In this document: piece by piece, positions 17,798 through 26,584 of the stretch
Layout: the number at the start of each line of letters is the position of its first letter
Position numbering within the stretch: position 1 is the first letter of the stretch
From: AP-15 sp963733945
GTDB taxonomy: Bacteria; Pseudomonadota; Alphaproteobacteria; ATCC43930; CGMCC-115725
Assembly (NCBI GenBank): GCA_963733945.1
Contig: CAVTFD010000039.1
Location: 1 to 64,000 of the forward strand
DNA: 64,000 nucleotides
Direction: 5' to 3'
Notes under the pieces: generated by a model
Seen by the model: only the letters and a program-made list of their open reading frames with translations
Told to the model about the DNA's origin: nothing
Database searches by the model: none
Translations under genes and position numbers: made by a program

Positions 17798-17809
17798 GTG
17801 CCGTACCGG

Positions 17810-18766
17810 CTATCGGACGTTTTCCCGCAACAGGAAGGCGAGCCGCACCCCGGCCTTGGCCAATTGCTCCCTGACCGCGGCGTTGGCGCGATCCTGATAG
17901 GCCGAATCGATCCGATAGACCGAGATTGCCCCACAGGAATCCTTTCCGCCTCGGCGAAGTGGCAAGGCATGTCTGCCGGCGACCAAGTCGGCGGGATAGC
18001 TGTAGGCGACACTCTTGGCGATGTTGTAGGATTCGCGCGCCCAATCTTCGAGCGTGCCGCTGGACCATTTGGTGATGTCGCCCGGGGTCAGACCGGTGAC
18101 GATCTGATCGGCCGCAGTGATCGGGTCCTTGCCTTCGGCCTCGGTGACAAGAACATCATTCCAATAGATGCTGAGCCGGACCGGCGTCTTGGCGCCAGGC
18201 GGAAGCACGGCGATGCAGTCGCCACCCTGATCGCCATGCTCGATCGCAGCCAATGGCTGGTGCAAATCCCCGGTAAAGTTCAGCAGGAACCGCAGCGCCA
18301 TCAGCCGCTCGCCGGCTGAAGTGCTGGGATTATAGAGTTCCCGAGCGAACTCGTTGACCTTGTCGATGATGCAATCCTGTTGCGGGCCGTGGATGGCCGG
18401 GGTCGTCGCCGGCAGCTCGGGTTGGCCGAAACAGGCCTTGGCCAAATCAGGGCTGGCGGCATCGAGCTTGACGTAATGCCATTGCGTGGTTGCCGCCCGC
18501 CCCTCCGCGCTCTTGTCCATCAACACATCCGCCCAGGTCGCCTCGCCGGCGATGTCGGTTTTGGTCCAGCTGTTGTCTTTATCGGTCGCCAAGATCGCCG
18601 CGACTTTTTTTTGCACCGCCGGGTCGTGCGCCTGTAGCAGCCGATCGGCGACCAATGCGACGATCCGGTCGCCCTCGGGGCCCCAGGCCTTGGCTTCGCC
18701 CGGAGCCGTGACCGCTAAAATCTGGGCTAGGCAAGCGAGGGTGAAGCATAAATGCGCCGGTTTCAT
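17810..18766 (-). CDS. S1/P1-type nuclease family protein lacking several zinc ligands
   Basis: Exported protein of 318 residues. A signal peptide ends AKA at residue 27, so the mature chain begins with Trp28, as in S1/P1 nucleases where the N-terminal Trp binds zinc. The fold markers are present (ATWADVLMD, QWHYVKLD, FTGDLHQPL, GGDCIAV). Aligned to P1 nuclease by spacing, however, five of the nine zinc ligands differ: His6 is Asp33, His116 is Asn163, His126 is Ala173, His149 is Ser199 and Asp153 is Asn203. Trp28, Asp80, His97 and Asp167 remain. The Zn2 site is therefore gone. Classical nuclease or nucleotidase activity is unlikely; it may bind nucleic acid or use another chemistry. Monocistronic. 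Confidence 0.82.
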   Translation of the reverse strand: MKPAHLCFTLACLAQILAVTAPGEAKAWGPEGDRIVALVADRLLQAHDPAVQKKVAAILATDKDNSWTKTDIAGEATWADVLMDKSAEGRAATTQWHYVKLDAASPDLAKACFGQPELPATTPAIHGPQQDCIIDKVNEFARELYNPSTSAGERLMALRFLLNFTGDLHQPLAAIEHGDQGGDCIAVLPPGAKTPVRLSIYWNDVLVTEAEGKDPITAADQIVTGLTPGDITKWSSGTLEDWARESYNIAKSVAYSYPADLVAGRHALPLRRGGKDSCGAISVYRIDSAYQDRANAAVREQLAKAGVRLAFLLRENVR

Positions 18767-18893
18767 CGCGATCTCCGATATCGCTCATGCTAGCATCGCT
18801 GTGGCGACGGTGTCAGCCCGCGGCCAGCCGCCGCGTCTCGGAGAAACCAGCTCCGCAGCCTTGCGGCTACCGCGCTAGCGTCAGGGTAGGACG

Positions 18894-19967
18894 ATGCAAG
18901 ATTGCGCGGTCCACTTCACTTCCGACGGCCTCGCGCTGTCGCCGGCCGAGTACGCACGCCTCTTGGCCCGGCTCGCCGAGGAGGACGGGATCGCTGCCGA
19001 CGAGTTCTCCTTGGGCGGCGCCGTTGCGCGGCTCGAACAGCGCATGGCCGCACTGCTCGGCAAGGAAGCGGCGATCTTCATGCCCTCAGGGACGCTGGCC
19101 AACCATCTCGCGGTTCGCCTTCTGGCGCAGCGCGGGCATCGGGTGCTGGTCCAGCACGAAAGCCATCTCTACGCCGACACCGGCGATTGTGCACAGGAAC
19201 TCAGCGGCCTGACCCTGGTCCCGCTCGCCGCCGATCGGACGAGCTTTACGCTCGACGAGGTCATCGCTGAAGCGGCGCGCGCCAAAACCGGCCGAGTCAC
19301 AACGCCGATCGGGGCGATCTCGATCGAAAGCCCGGTGCGCCGCCTGTCGGGCGAGGTCTTCGACCATGCCGAGATGCGGCGAATCACCGACTTTGCGCGC
19401 GAGCGCGGGACCGGGCTGCATCTCGACGGTGCTAGGCTGTTTCTCGCCACCCCTTACACCGGGATCGCGCCGGCGGATTACGCGGCGCCGTTCGACACGG
19501 TCTACGTGTCACTTTACAAATATTTCAACGCGGCCGGCGGGGCGGTGCTCGCCGGGCCCAGGCGTCTGCTCGACGGGCTCTACCATCAGCGCCGCATGTT
19601 CGGCGGCGGATTACGGCAGGCTTGGCCTTATGCGGCGGTGGCGCTCCATTATCTCGACGGCTTCGCCGAGCGTTTCGCTCGGGCGGCCGCGGCGGCCGAC
19701 GCGCTGTTCGGGGCATTGGGCAAACAACCCAATGTCCGGGTGCTACGCTCGCCGGCGTCGACCAATGTTACCCGCCTGCGTATTTGCGGCGCCGCCGCTG
19801 TCGCTTCTCTGCCCGAGCGATTGAACGCACGCGGGATCTCGATCCGGCCGCCGCTGCTGGCAGCTTCGGCGGCGGCCGAGTTCGAACTCGTCACCAACGA
19901 AACCATCCTGCGCCGGCCGATAGAGCAAATCACGGCGGATTTTCTCGCCGCGATCAGACCGGCCTAA
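18894..19967 (+). CDS. Threonine aldolase / beta-eliminating lyase family
   Basis: PLP fold-type I enzyme cleaving L-threonine or L-allo-threonine to glycine and acetaldehyde, or a related beta-hydroxy amino acid. Seen: FTSDGLALSPAEYARLLA, FMPSGTLANHLAVRLLAQRG, QHESHLYADTGD, the PLP-ring acid in GLHLDGARLF, and the PLP lysine in VSLYKYFNAAGGAVLAG. 357 residues. It differs at the N-terminus from E. coli LtaE, so low-specificity aldolase is likely but a D-type or related lyase cannot be excluded. Confidence 0.87.
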   Translation: MQDCAVHFTSDGLALSPAEYARLLARLAEEDGIAADEFSLGGAVARLEQRMAALLGKEAAIFMPSGTLANHLAVRLLAQRGHRVLVQHESHLYADTGDCAQELSGLTLVPLAADRTSFTLDEVIAEAARAKTGRVTTPIGAISIESPVRRLSGEVFDHAEMRRITDFARERGTGLHLDGARLFLATPYTGIAPADYAAPFDTVYVSLYKYFNAAGGAVLAGPRRLLDGLYHQRRMFGGGLRQAWPYAAVALHYLDGFAERFARAAAAADALFGALGKQPNVRVLRSPASTNVTRLRICGAAAVASLPERLNARGISIRPPLLAASAAAEFELVTNETILRRPIEQITADFLAAIRPA

Positions 19968-20031
19968 GGATCTGGATCGGTGCCGGCGGATTGACGCTGC
20001 GCAGCCGGTCCCTTATCTAAATTTGCGTCCG

Positions 20032-20556
20032 ATGGCCCTACTACCGATCATCACCGCCCCCGACCCGCGACTCAAAATCAAGGCGCTGCCCGTCGCCGAG
20101 GTCGACGACAAGGTCAGGCGGCTGATGGACGACATGCTGGCGACGATGCGCCAGGCGATCGGCGTCGGCCTTGCTGCACCCCAGGTCGGGGTCGCAAAGC
20201 GCGTCATTGTCCTTGACGTTGCGCGCGAAGGGGAAAAGCCGCAGCCGATGATGCTGGCCAACCCGGAGATCTTGTGGCGCTCGCCGGAGCTGACAACCGG
20301 CAGCGAAGGCTGTCTGTCGTTGCCCGAGCACTACGCCGAGGTCACCCGCCCGGAAAAGATTCGCCTGCGCTACCTCGACTACCAGAACGAGATCCGCGAG
20401 ATCGAGGCATCGGGGCTGCTCGCGACCTGTGTTCAGCACGAGATCGACCATTTGGACGGCGTACTCTTTGTCGACCATATTTCAATGGTCAAGCGCGGGA
20501 TGATCCTGCGCAAACTCGCCAAGTCGAAACGCAATCGGAGCCTCGTCCCCGCTTAG
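20032..20556 (+). CDS. def: Peptide deformylase
   Basis: Fe(II) metalloprotease removing the N-terminal formyl group from nascent proteins. All three motifs are intact: GVGLAAPQVG, EGCLSLP with the metal Cys, and QHEIDHLDG with the two metal His and catalytic Glu. 174 residues from ATG 20032 (MALLPIITAPDPRL); a TTG at 20023 is in frame but unnecessary. It is followed 45 nt later by fmt, the enzyme that adds the formyl group it removes. Confidence 0.96.
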   Translation: MALLPIITAPDPRLKIKALPVAEVDDKVRRLMDDMLATMRQAIGVGLAAPQVGVAKRVIVLDVAREGEKPQPMMLANPEILWRSPELTTGSEGCLSLPEHYAEVTRPEKIRLRYLDYQNEIREIEASGLLATCVQHEIDHLDGVLFVDHISMVKRGMILRKLAKSKRNRSLVPA

Positions 20557-20600
20557 CGCCAACGGCCGGGCGACGACCGCCGTCTGCGGGGAGTGCCGCG

Positions 20601-21536
20601 TTGGACCTGGTCTTTATGGGCACGCCGGCGTTTGCTGCGACGATCCTCGAGGCGTTGATCGCGGCCGGGCACCGGCTGCTCGCCGTCTATACGCAGCCGC
20701 CGCGCCCAGCCAACCGCGGTCATCGTCTGCAGCCCTCGCCGGTTCAATTGCTGGCGGAACGTCACGGGATCGTGGTCCGCTGCCCGGCCGGGCTGCGTGA
20801 CCGGGAGACTCAGGCGGGGTTCGCCGCACTCGGCGCCGAGGCTGCAGTTGTTGCTGCCTATGGGCTGATCCTGCCTCAGGTGATGCTGACGGCGCCGCGG
20901 CTTGGATGCCTCAATGTGCATGCCTCGCTGCTGCCGCGGTGGCGCGGCGCCGCTCCGATCCAACGCGCCCTGCTCGCCGGCGACCACGAAACCGGGATCA
21001 CCATCATGCAGATGGAAAAAGGGCTCGACACCGGCTCGATCCTAATGCAGCAGCCGCTATCGATTGGCCCCGCGGCGACCACCGCCGGCCTTACCGAGGA
21101 GCTCGCCCAACTCGGCGGCAGGCTGATCGTCGCCGCCCTCGACGGCCTCGCCGCAGGCACCCTGGTCGCGCGCCCGCAACCGCAAGCCGGTGTTACCTAT
21201 GCAGCCAAGATCAGCCGCGAGGACGGTCTGCTTGATTGGCGTCGCCCGGCAGCGGAGCTGGAGCGTCGGGTACGCGCGCTTGATCCCTGGCCTGGCGCCT
21301 ATTTCGAGCATGATGGCACACCCATTCGCGTACTCGCCGCCGCGGCGCTTGCCGATGGGCGGGGTGAGCCGCCAGGCACCGTGCTCGACGATCGTCTGGC
21401 GATCGCCTGCGAGTCCGGCGTTCTACGGCTGCTGCGCCTGCAACGGCCGGGTCGCGCCCCGCTCGACGTATCGGAGTTCCTGCGCGGCTATCCGATCCCG
21501 CCCGGGAAGATTTTGTTGTGCCCCGCTACAAGCTGA
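20601..21536 (+). CDS. fmt: Methionyl-tRNA formyltransferase
   Basis: Transfers formyl from 10-formyl-THF to initiator Met-tRNA. The start is a TTG at 20601 with GGGGAG seven bases upstream, giving MDLVFMGTPAFA, the usual opening; the frame is open far upstream but only as a shadow of def. Catalytic core: CLNVHASLLPRWRGAAPIQRALLAGDHETGITIMQME, with the Asn, His and downstream Asp of the formyltransferase site. The C-terminal tRNA-binding domain contains KISREDGLLDW and PPGTVL. About 311 residues. It overlaps truA by 19 nt. Confidence 0.95.
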   Translation: MDLVFMGTPAFAATILEALIAAGHRLLAVYTQPPRPANRGHRLQPSPVQLLAERHGIVVRCPAGLRDRETQAGFAALGAEAAVVAAYGLILPQVMLTAPRLGCLNVHASLLPRWRGAAPIQRALLAGDHETGITIMQMEKGLDTGSILMQQPLSIGPAATTAGLTEELAQLGGRLIVAALDGLAAGTLVARPQPQAGVTYAAKISREDGLLDWRRPAAELERRVRALDPWPGAYFEHDGTPIRVLAAAALADGRGEPPGTVLDDRLAIACESGVLRLLRLQRPGRAPLDVSEFLRGYPIPPGKILLCPATS

Positions 21537-22300
21537 CGATCGAATATGACGGCGCCGGGCTCGTCGGCTGGCAGCGCCAGCCGCAGGGCTTGTCAGTGCA
21601 GGAAGCGCTCGAAACCGCGGTCATGCGCTTTTGCGGCGAAAGGGTCGCGGTGCACGGCGCGGGCCGCACCGATGCCGGGGTTCATGCGCTGGGTCAGACG
21701 GCCCATCTCGACCTTGCGCGCTCGGTGCCGGCCGAGGTGCTGCGCGGCGCGGTCAACCATCACCTGCGCCCAGCTGCGATCAGCGTGCTCGCCGCCGAGC
21801 CCGCACCCAAGGATTTCGACGCGCGTCTGTCGGCCATCTTGCGCGTCTATGTCTATCGCATCCTCAACCGGCGCTCGCCGGCAACGCTCGAGCGCGGCCG
21901 GGTGTGGCGGGTAGCGCCGCCGCTCGATGTCGAGACGATGCGCGAAGGCGCGCGCCATCTCGTCGGCCACCATGATTTCACAACTTTTCGCGACCGGCTG
22001 TGTCAGGCGAAATCGCCGCTCAAGACGCTCGATGCGCTCGACGTGACCCGCATTGGCGATGAGATTCGCATAGAGGCGCGGGCGCGGTCGTTCCTGCATC
22101 GCCAGATGCGCAATATGACGGGCACCTTGGAGCTGGTCGGGCTCGGCCGCTGGCGGCCGGGCGACGTCGGCACGGCACTCGCCGCCCGCGACCGCCGCGC
22201 CGGCGGCCCGACGGCCCCGGCCAATGGGCTTTACCTGGTCGAGGTCAAGTATCCCGACCGCTATCGCAACTCGCAAATGACATATCCTGCTGTACCCTAG
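21518..22300 (+). CDS. truA: tRNA pseudouridine(38-40) synthase TruA
   Basis: Isomerises uridines 38-40 in the anticodon stem. Seen: YKLTIEYDGAGLVGWQRQP, the catalytic Asp in GAGRTDAGVHALGQ, FDARLSAILRVYVYRI, and FLHRQMRNMTGTLELVGLGRW. 260 residues, starting at a GTG (21518) within the end of fmt. The def-fmt-truA-dap neighbourhood is common in Alphaproteobacteria. Confidence 0.95.
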   Translation: MPRYKLTIEYDGAGLVGWQRQPQGLSVQEALETAVMRFCGERVAVHGAGRTDAGVHALGQTAHLDLARSVPAEVLRGAVNHHLRPAAISVLAAEPAPKDFDARLSAILRVYVYRILNRRSPATLERGRVWRVAPPLDVETMREGARHLVGHHDFTTFRDRLCQAKSPLKTLDALDVTRIGDEIRIEARARSFLHRQMRNMTGTLELVGLGRWRPGDVGTALAARDRRAGGPTAPANGLYLVEVKYPDRYRNSQMTYPAVP

Positions 22301-22466
22301 CGCTGAAGTCAGGGTTGCAAACAGGTTTCATGTTTAATAATTAACCCATCGGCGGCGCAAGATGGTGACGGCGCTGGGCGATTAAGCACTATTCACCAAC
22401 ATATGGCGCGAATTGTTACATTTTGTGGGGTTGCTTCGACGGAAGACGGCGAGAATGAGGCGATAA

Positions 22467-23228
22467 ATGGGCAAGAATATATTTGACGACCTCCCGCTTA
22501 CTCTTCCCAGGCGAGAGCCCCGACCGGCCGGCCGAGAGCCCCGACGACCGGAACGTGCGGAGCCGCAGCTATTCCCGGCCTCCGGGGTTCGGCCGATCGA
22601 TCCGCCGGTCGCCGATGCGCAGGTGGCCTCGCCGGTTGGGACCGGCGGGCATGTCCCGGTCTTGTCGCCGACGCCTTTCGCGCCCGGTCGCCTCGCCACC
22701 GGCAAGCGCGGACTGCCAGCGAGCACGCTGGCGTTTCTCGCCCTTGTCGGCCTGGTCGCCATCGGCGTCATCGGCGCCTCTTACGGCATCGGATTTTCGC
22801 TGCTTTCGAGGCCAGCGAGGCAGACCCTCGCCGCTTCCGAGCCCAAATCAGCGCCCCTTCCGGCGCCGATATCGCCCGCCGCCGCACAACGCATGTCACC
22901 GCGGCAGCCGCCGCTACCCCCGATCGGCCGGCCGCGCCGCAGCCAGACGGCGGCCGCCGCAACCGCTCCGCCGCCGATCAAAGCCGTCCAAGCTGTCCCG
23001 CCGGCGGTCCCGAGCAGCGTATCGCCGCCGCCAGCTGTCCCGGCGCCAAAGCCTGCGTCGACCCCCGCGGCCTCCCCCGTCGCCGCGCGCGATACAGCCT
23101 CGCCCCCGCCATCTCCGCGAAAGGCCGCTTCCTATTACGCGGCAGGGCATCCGCCAGCGCGCCATCTGCGGCCCGAGCATGCAGCGAACCGCATCGCGAG
23201 AGGCGCATTCTCGATCCGCCCGCGATGA
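22467..23228 (+). CDS. Proline-rich single-pass membrane protein, possibly continuing to 23448 after a frameshift
   Basis: 253 residues. A cytoplasmic leader (MGKNIFDDLPLTLPRREPR) precedes one membrane helix (STLAFLALVGLVAIGVIGA, about residues 86-115). A long Pro/Ala/Ser-rich segment, presumably periplasmic, follows. No family recognised; the shape is that of a wall-spanning or scaffold protein. The neighbouring frame stays open to 23448 and its end looks protein-like (FDQLVSQLTRQTQPADQ, ending DPFAAR). That frame is reached by removing one base, so the real C-terminus may be the longer one. The repetitive GC-rich sequence makes the break point impossible to place by eye. Confidence 0.5.
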   Translation: MGKNIFDDLPLTLPRREPRPAGREPRRPERAEPQLFPASGVRPIDPPVADAQVASPVGTGGHVPVLSPTPFAPGRLATGKRGLPASTLAFLALVGLVAIGVIGASYGIGFSLLSRPARQTLAASEPKSAPLPAPISPAAAQRMSPRQPPLPPIGRPRRSQTAAAATAPPPIKAVQAVPPAVPSSVSPPPAVPAPKPASTPAASPVAARDTASPPPSPRKAASYYAAGHPPARHLRPEHAANRIARGAFSIRPR

Positions 23229-23444
23229 TGCGTCGCCCGCGCCGCGGCAGTCTCGTCTCGCCCGGTCCTTGACCCCACCGCCGGATCAGACCCAGTCGTT
23301 CGACCAGCTCGTGTCGCAGCTGACCAGGCAGACCCAACCGGCCGATCAGGCCCCGCGCGCCCGTCAGGCCCTGCCCGCCGCTCAGTATCAGAACCAGACC
23401 TTGACGCCGCCCCGACCGGACCAGCCCGACCCCTTTGCCGCGCG

Positions 23445-24023
23445 CTAATAAAGGCTGCCGGCGGCGCGGCTGACGACAACCCCGAGGACGAGATCGACGA
23501 GGACAACGAGCGTTGCCGCCGCGCCGCTCGCCTCCAGTGCAACCCGGGCGATGTACCACTCGTAAACAAGGACGGCGATGGCGGCCGCGGCTTCGATTGC
23601 CTGCGCCACCGGATCGCCTAGGATGCCGCTTTCCACCCCGAGACCGACCAACACGAACAGCACGCTCTGCGGCAGCTGGCACCAATTGTACGGCACCATA
23701 AAGTCGAAGAAGCGACCTTGGCGGCCGAGCCAGCGGGTGACCGACAGCATCAGCAGGGGAAAGGCGACCCAGGCGATCACGTAGCCGATCGTCTCGACCA
23801 GAATGATGCGCAGGGCGCCCGCGGCCTCCCATTGGGCTGCGCTGATCCGCATCGTCAGCAGTGCCAGGTAGAGCGGATAGCTCAGCACACCGGCAAAGAA
23901 CGAGCGCCAGAATCCGTCGAGCGAACGGTCGAAACAGGCGAGCCCGCCGCGATCGCCTTTCGCCAGCCGTAAGCTCCCCACAATCGCCGAGCGCACCTCG
24001 TCCCGCCATGCCGTCGCGGCCAT
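23445..24023 (-). CDS. Hypothetical multi-pass membrane protein
   Basis: Not recognised by name. 192 residues with about four to five hydrophobic segments: FFAGVLSYPLYLALLTM, IILVETIGYVIAWVAFPLLML, SVLFVLVGLGVESGI, AAAAIAVLVYEWYIARVAL and AATLVVLVDLVLGVVVS. The soluble N-terminus (RSAIVGSLRLAKGDRGGL) precedes them. Downstream of dapE on the same strand with a 17-nt gap, so probably co-transcribed with dapD-dapE, a linkage I have no functional explanation for. Confidence 0.65.
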   Translation of the reverse strand: MAATAWRDEVRSAIVGSLRLAKGDRGGLACFDRSLDGFWRSFFAGVLSYPLYLALLTMRISAAQWEAAGALRIILVETIGYVIAWVAFPLLMLSVTRWLGRQGRFFDFMVPYNWCQLPQSVLFVLVGLGVESGILGDPVAQAIEAAAAIAVLVYEWYIARVALEASGAAATLVVLVDLVLGVVVSRAAGSLY

Positions 24024-24040
24024 CGGGTACTCGTCGCCGG

Positions 24041-25201
24041 TCAGGGGTTTCCGAAGAACAGGTCGAGGAAGGTGCGGTAGATCTCGGTCAAGGCGACGAG
24101 ATCGGCGAGATCGACCCGCTCATCGGCCTGGTGCATGGTCTGTCCGACAAGCCCGAATTCGGCCACCGGGCAATAAGCATGGAGGAAGCGCGCATCCGAA
24201 GTGCCGCCGGTGGTGCTGAGCTCAGGCACCCGGCCGGTGACGCGGCGGATCGCCTCGGCGAGCGGATCGCTGACGATGCCGGGCCGAACCAAGAACGACT
24301 CGCCGCTGACCGTAACATCAAGCGAATACTGCCCGCCGACCGCATCGAGCCGCTCGTCGATCCAATGTTTCAAGGTCTTGCCGGTCCATCGATCGTTGAA
24401 GCGGATGTTGAATACCGCCCGCGCCGCGGCCGGGATCACGTTCGTGACCGGATTGCCGATATCGATAGTCGAGACTTGCAGGGTCGATGGCTGAAAATGC
24501 TCGGAGCCGCAGTCGAGCTCCGCCGATGTCAGCGCGTGCAGCATCGCGACAAGGCGATGGGCGGCGTTGTCGGCGAGGTGCGGATAAGCGGTGTGGCCCT
24601 GAACGCCGTGAACGGTCAGCCGCCCGGTCAAGCTGCCGCGCCGACCGATCTTGATCATGTCGCCAAGCGCCGTGGCCGAGGTCGGCTCGCCGACCAGGCA
24701 GGCATCGAGCGCCTCGCCGCGCGCGGCCAGCCATTCGAGCACCCTTTTGGTGCCATCGACCCCTGCCCCTTCCTCGTCCCCGGTGATCAGCAGGCTGATT
24801 GAGCCGGCAAAGCCGGAGGATCGTTCGGCAAGCCAGCGCTCGACGGCGGCGATGAAGGCGGCGATCGCGCCCTTCATGTCAACCGCACCGCGGCCCCAGA
24901 GCGCGCCGTCGCGCAGGCTCGCGGAGAACGGGTCGAACGACCAGGCCTCGCGAGACCCCGGCGGCACCACGTCGGTGTGCCCGGCAAAGCACAGATTGGG
25001 CCGCCCCTCCCCAAGGCGGGCATAGAGGTTGACAATCGCGTCGCTGCCGTCGCCGCCGAACACCAGGCGGTGGCAGGTGAAACCGAGGTCCTCGAGATAT
25101 CCGGCGACGATCGAGAGCGCGCCCTCATCCTTGGGGGTGACGCTCGGCCGGCGGATCAGCTCGGCGGCGAGTGCCGCCGGGTCGATGGCGGCATTCCTCA
25201 T
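24041..25201 (-). CDS. dapE: Succinyl-diaminopimelate desuccinylase
   Basis: Zinc aminoacylase of the succinylase branch of lysine/diaminopimelate synthesis. M20 peptidase motifs: CFAGHTDVVPPG with metal His and Asp, GRGAVDMKGAIAAF, and LLITGDEEGAGVDGT with the catalytic Glu and metal Glu. VHGVQGHTAYPHLADNA lies in the dimer domain; STTGGTSDARF and GLVGQTMHQADE are C-terminal. 386 residues from ATG 25201, whose ATGA overlaps the dapD stop; upstream in-frame sequence is a dapD shadow. Confidence 0.95.
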   Translation of the reverse strand: MRNAAIDPAALAAELIRRPSVTPKDEGALSIVAGYLEDLGFTCHRLVFGGDGSDAIVNLYARLGEGRPNLCFAGHTDVVPPGSREAWSFDPFSASLRDGALWGRGAVDMKGAIAAFIAAVERWLAERSSGFAGSISLLITGDEEGAGVDGTKRVLEWLAARGEALDACLVGEPTSATALGDMIKIGRRGSLTGRLTVHGVQGHTAYPHLADNAAHRLVAMLHALTSAELDCGSEHFQPSTLQVSTIDIGNPVTNVIPAAARAVFNIRFNDRWTGKTLKHWIDERLDAVGGQYSLDVTVSGESFLVRPGIVSDPLAEAIRRVTGRVPELSTTGGTSDARFLHAYCPVAEFGLVGQTMHQADERVDLADLVALTEIYRTFLDLFFGNP

Positions 25202-26055
25202 TCGCGCAGCAATTCGTTGATCGCTGTCTTGGCCCGGGTCTGCGCATCGACGGTCTTGACGATCACCGCACAATAGAGATTGGGGCCGGGGCTGCCGTCG
25301 GCCAGCGGCCGACCCGGCAGCGAGCCCGGCACCACCACCGAATAGGCCGGAACGCGGCCGAGATGGATCGCACCGGTATCGCGGTCAACGATCTTGGTCG
25401 TGGCGCTGATAAAGGTGCCCATCGCCAGCACCGAGCCTCGTTCGACGATGACCCCTTCGACCACCTCGCTGCGCGCGCCGATGAAGCAATCATCCTCGAT
25501 GATCACCGGCTCGGCCTGCAGGGGCTCGAGCACCCCGCCGATGCCGACTCCGCCCGAGAGATGGCAGTTGGCGCCGATCTGAGCGCAGGACCCAACTGTC
25601 GCCCAAGTGTCGACCATTGTGCCCTTGTCGACATAGGCGCCGACATTCACGAAGCTCGGCATCAGCACGACATTCGGCGCGATATAGGCCGAGCGGCGGA
25701 CGATCGCGCCGGGAACGGCGCGGAACCCGGCGTCGCGGAAGCGGTTCGACGACCAGCCGGCGAATTTCGAGGGCACCTTATCCCACCACCGCGAGGCTCC
25801 GCGCTCGGGATCGGTCGGGCCGCCGGGGATCTCGACCATGTCGTTGAGACGGAACGACAGCAACACCGCCTTTTTCAGCCATTGGTGGACCTGCCAGCCC
25901 TGCGCAGTTTTCTCGGCGACCCGCAATTCCCCAGAATCGAGCCCGTCGAGCGCGGCCTCGACCGCGTCGCGGTACGCCCCCCTGGTCGACGGCGAAACCC
26001 CGTCGCGCGCCTCCCAGGCGGCATCGACGGTGGCGGCGAGATCGGCATCGGTCAT
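25198..26055 (-). CDS. dapD: Tetrahydrodipicolinate N-succinyltransferase
   Basis: Transfers succinyl from succinyl-CoA to tetrahydrodipicolinate, the step before DapC and DapE. Left-handed beta-helix hexapeptide repeats: APNVVLMPSFVNVGAYVDKG, MVDTWATVGSCAQIGANCHL, SGGVGIGGVLEPLQAEPVII, EDDCFIGARSEVVEG. The N-terminal helical domain is VAEKTAQGWQVHQWLKKAVL. 285 residues, standard length. Overlaps dapE by 4 nt. It is the last clearly core gene before the accessory island. Confidence 0.96.
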   Translation of the reverse strand: MTDADLAATVDAAWEARDGVSPSTRGAYRDAVEAALDGLDSGELRVAEKTAQGWQVHQWLKKAVLLSFRLNDMVEIPGGPTDPERGASRWWDKVPSKFAGWSSNRFRDAGFRAVPGAIVRRSAYIAPNVVLMPSFVNVGAYVDKGTMVDTWATVGSCAQIGANCHLSGGVGIGGVLEPLQAEPVIIEDDCFIGARSEVVEGVIVERGSVLAMGTFISATTKIVDRDTGAIHLGRVPAYSVVVPGSLPGRPLADGSPGPNLYCAVIVKTVDAQTRAKTAINELLRE

Positions 26056-26160
26056 GGCGTCTTCCGAGGGGTGGATGCTGGCGAACGGCGCGCACCATGA
26101 TCGACCCCACCCCGCGGTGTCAACCGAAGGCCGGGCGGCAGGGGCAGCCGGTGGCGGCGT

Positions 26161-26341
26161 ATTCCCGTGAACCGGGAAAATAACCGGGAATCTTATCGAT
26201 TTTCGCCGGGCGACATCGGTTCGACCGCGAAAACGAGTGATAAATCAAATCATTGCGGGCATATTCCCGTTGAGGGCGAACCGGGAATTTTCTTGGCCGT
26301 AACCGGGAACTAATTTTTGCTAACCGGGAATTGACGGGAAT
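26161..26341. repeat. Cluster of AACCGGGAA direct repeats with two inverted TTCCCGT copies
   Basis: Five exact AACCGGGAA units start at 26170, 26182, 26279, 26301 and 26322. A related GACGGGAAT starts at 26333, and two opposite-strand ATTCCCGT units lie at 26161 and 26263. Spacing is irregular. This stretch lies in the 529-nt gap (26056-26584) between dapD and the first island gene. The rest of that gap shows no gene, tRNA or promoter I can support. The cluster marks the change from core to less GC-rich sequence. Repeated protein-binding sites or a mobile-element remnant are both possible. Confidence 0.6.
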
Positions 26342-26584
26342 GCTCGATCACAGAGGTGGCCACAATGGGGGATATCGTTGGCCGTGAGGCTACGACACCT
26401 TTGTGGCGAGATCCCGTTCCCTTGCTTCGAGCTAACGGGGCAGCGGGTCGTTACGCTCCTTCGTAACTTGCGGTACGGGCAGCAATGACGCATTTTGGAC
26501 GCCCGTCTAGAATATTACCACCCGTGGTTTGGAGGCGGATGCTGAAGGTGCCGATCGACGGAGCCCTGCGGGTGCGGTAAAGTC

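Noticed and set aside
22978..24009. 343-codon minus-strand open frame covering the proline-rich gene region
   Set aside because: Arg/Gly-rich translation, no start signal; overlaps the better supported membrane-protein gene on the same strand in another frame.
26161..26341. CRISPR array
   Set aside because: Repeat units are only 9 nt, spacing is irregular (3 to about 90 nt), and no cas gene is in the window.
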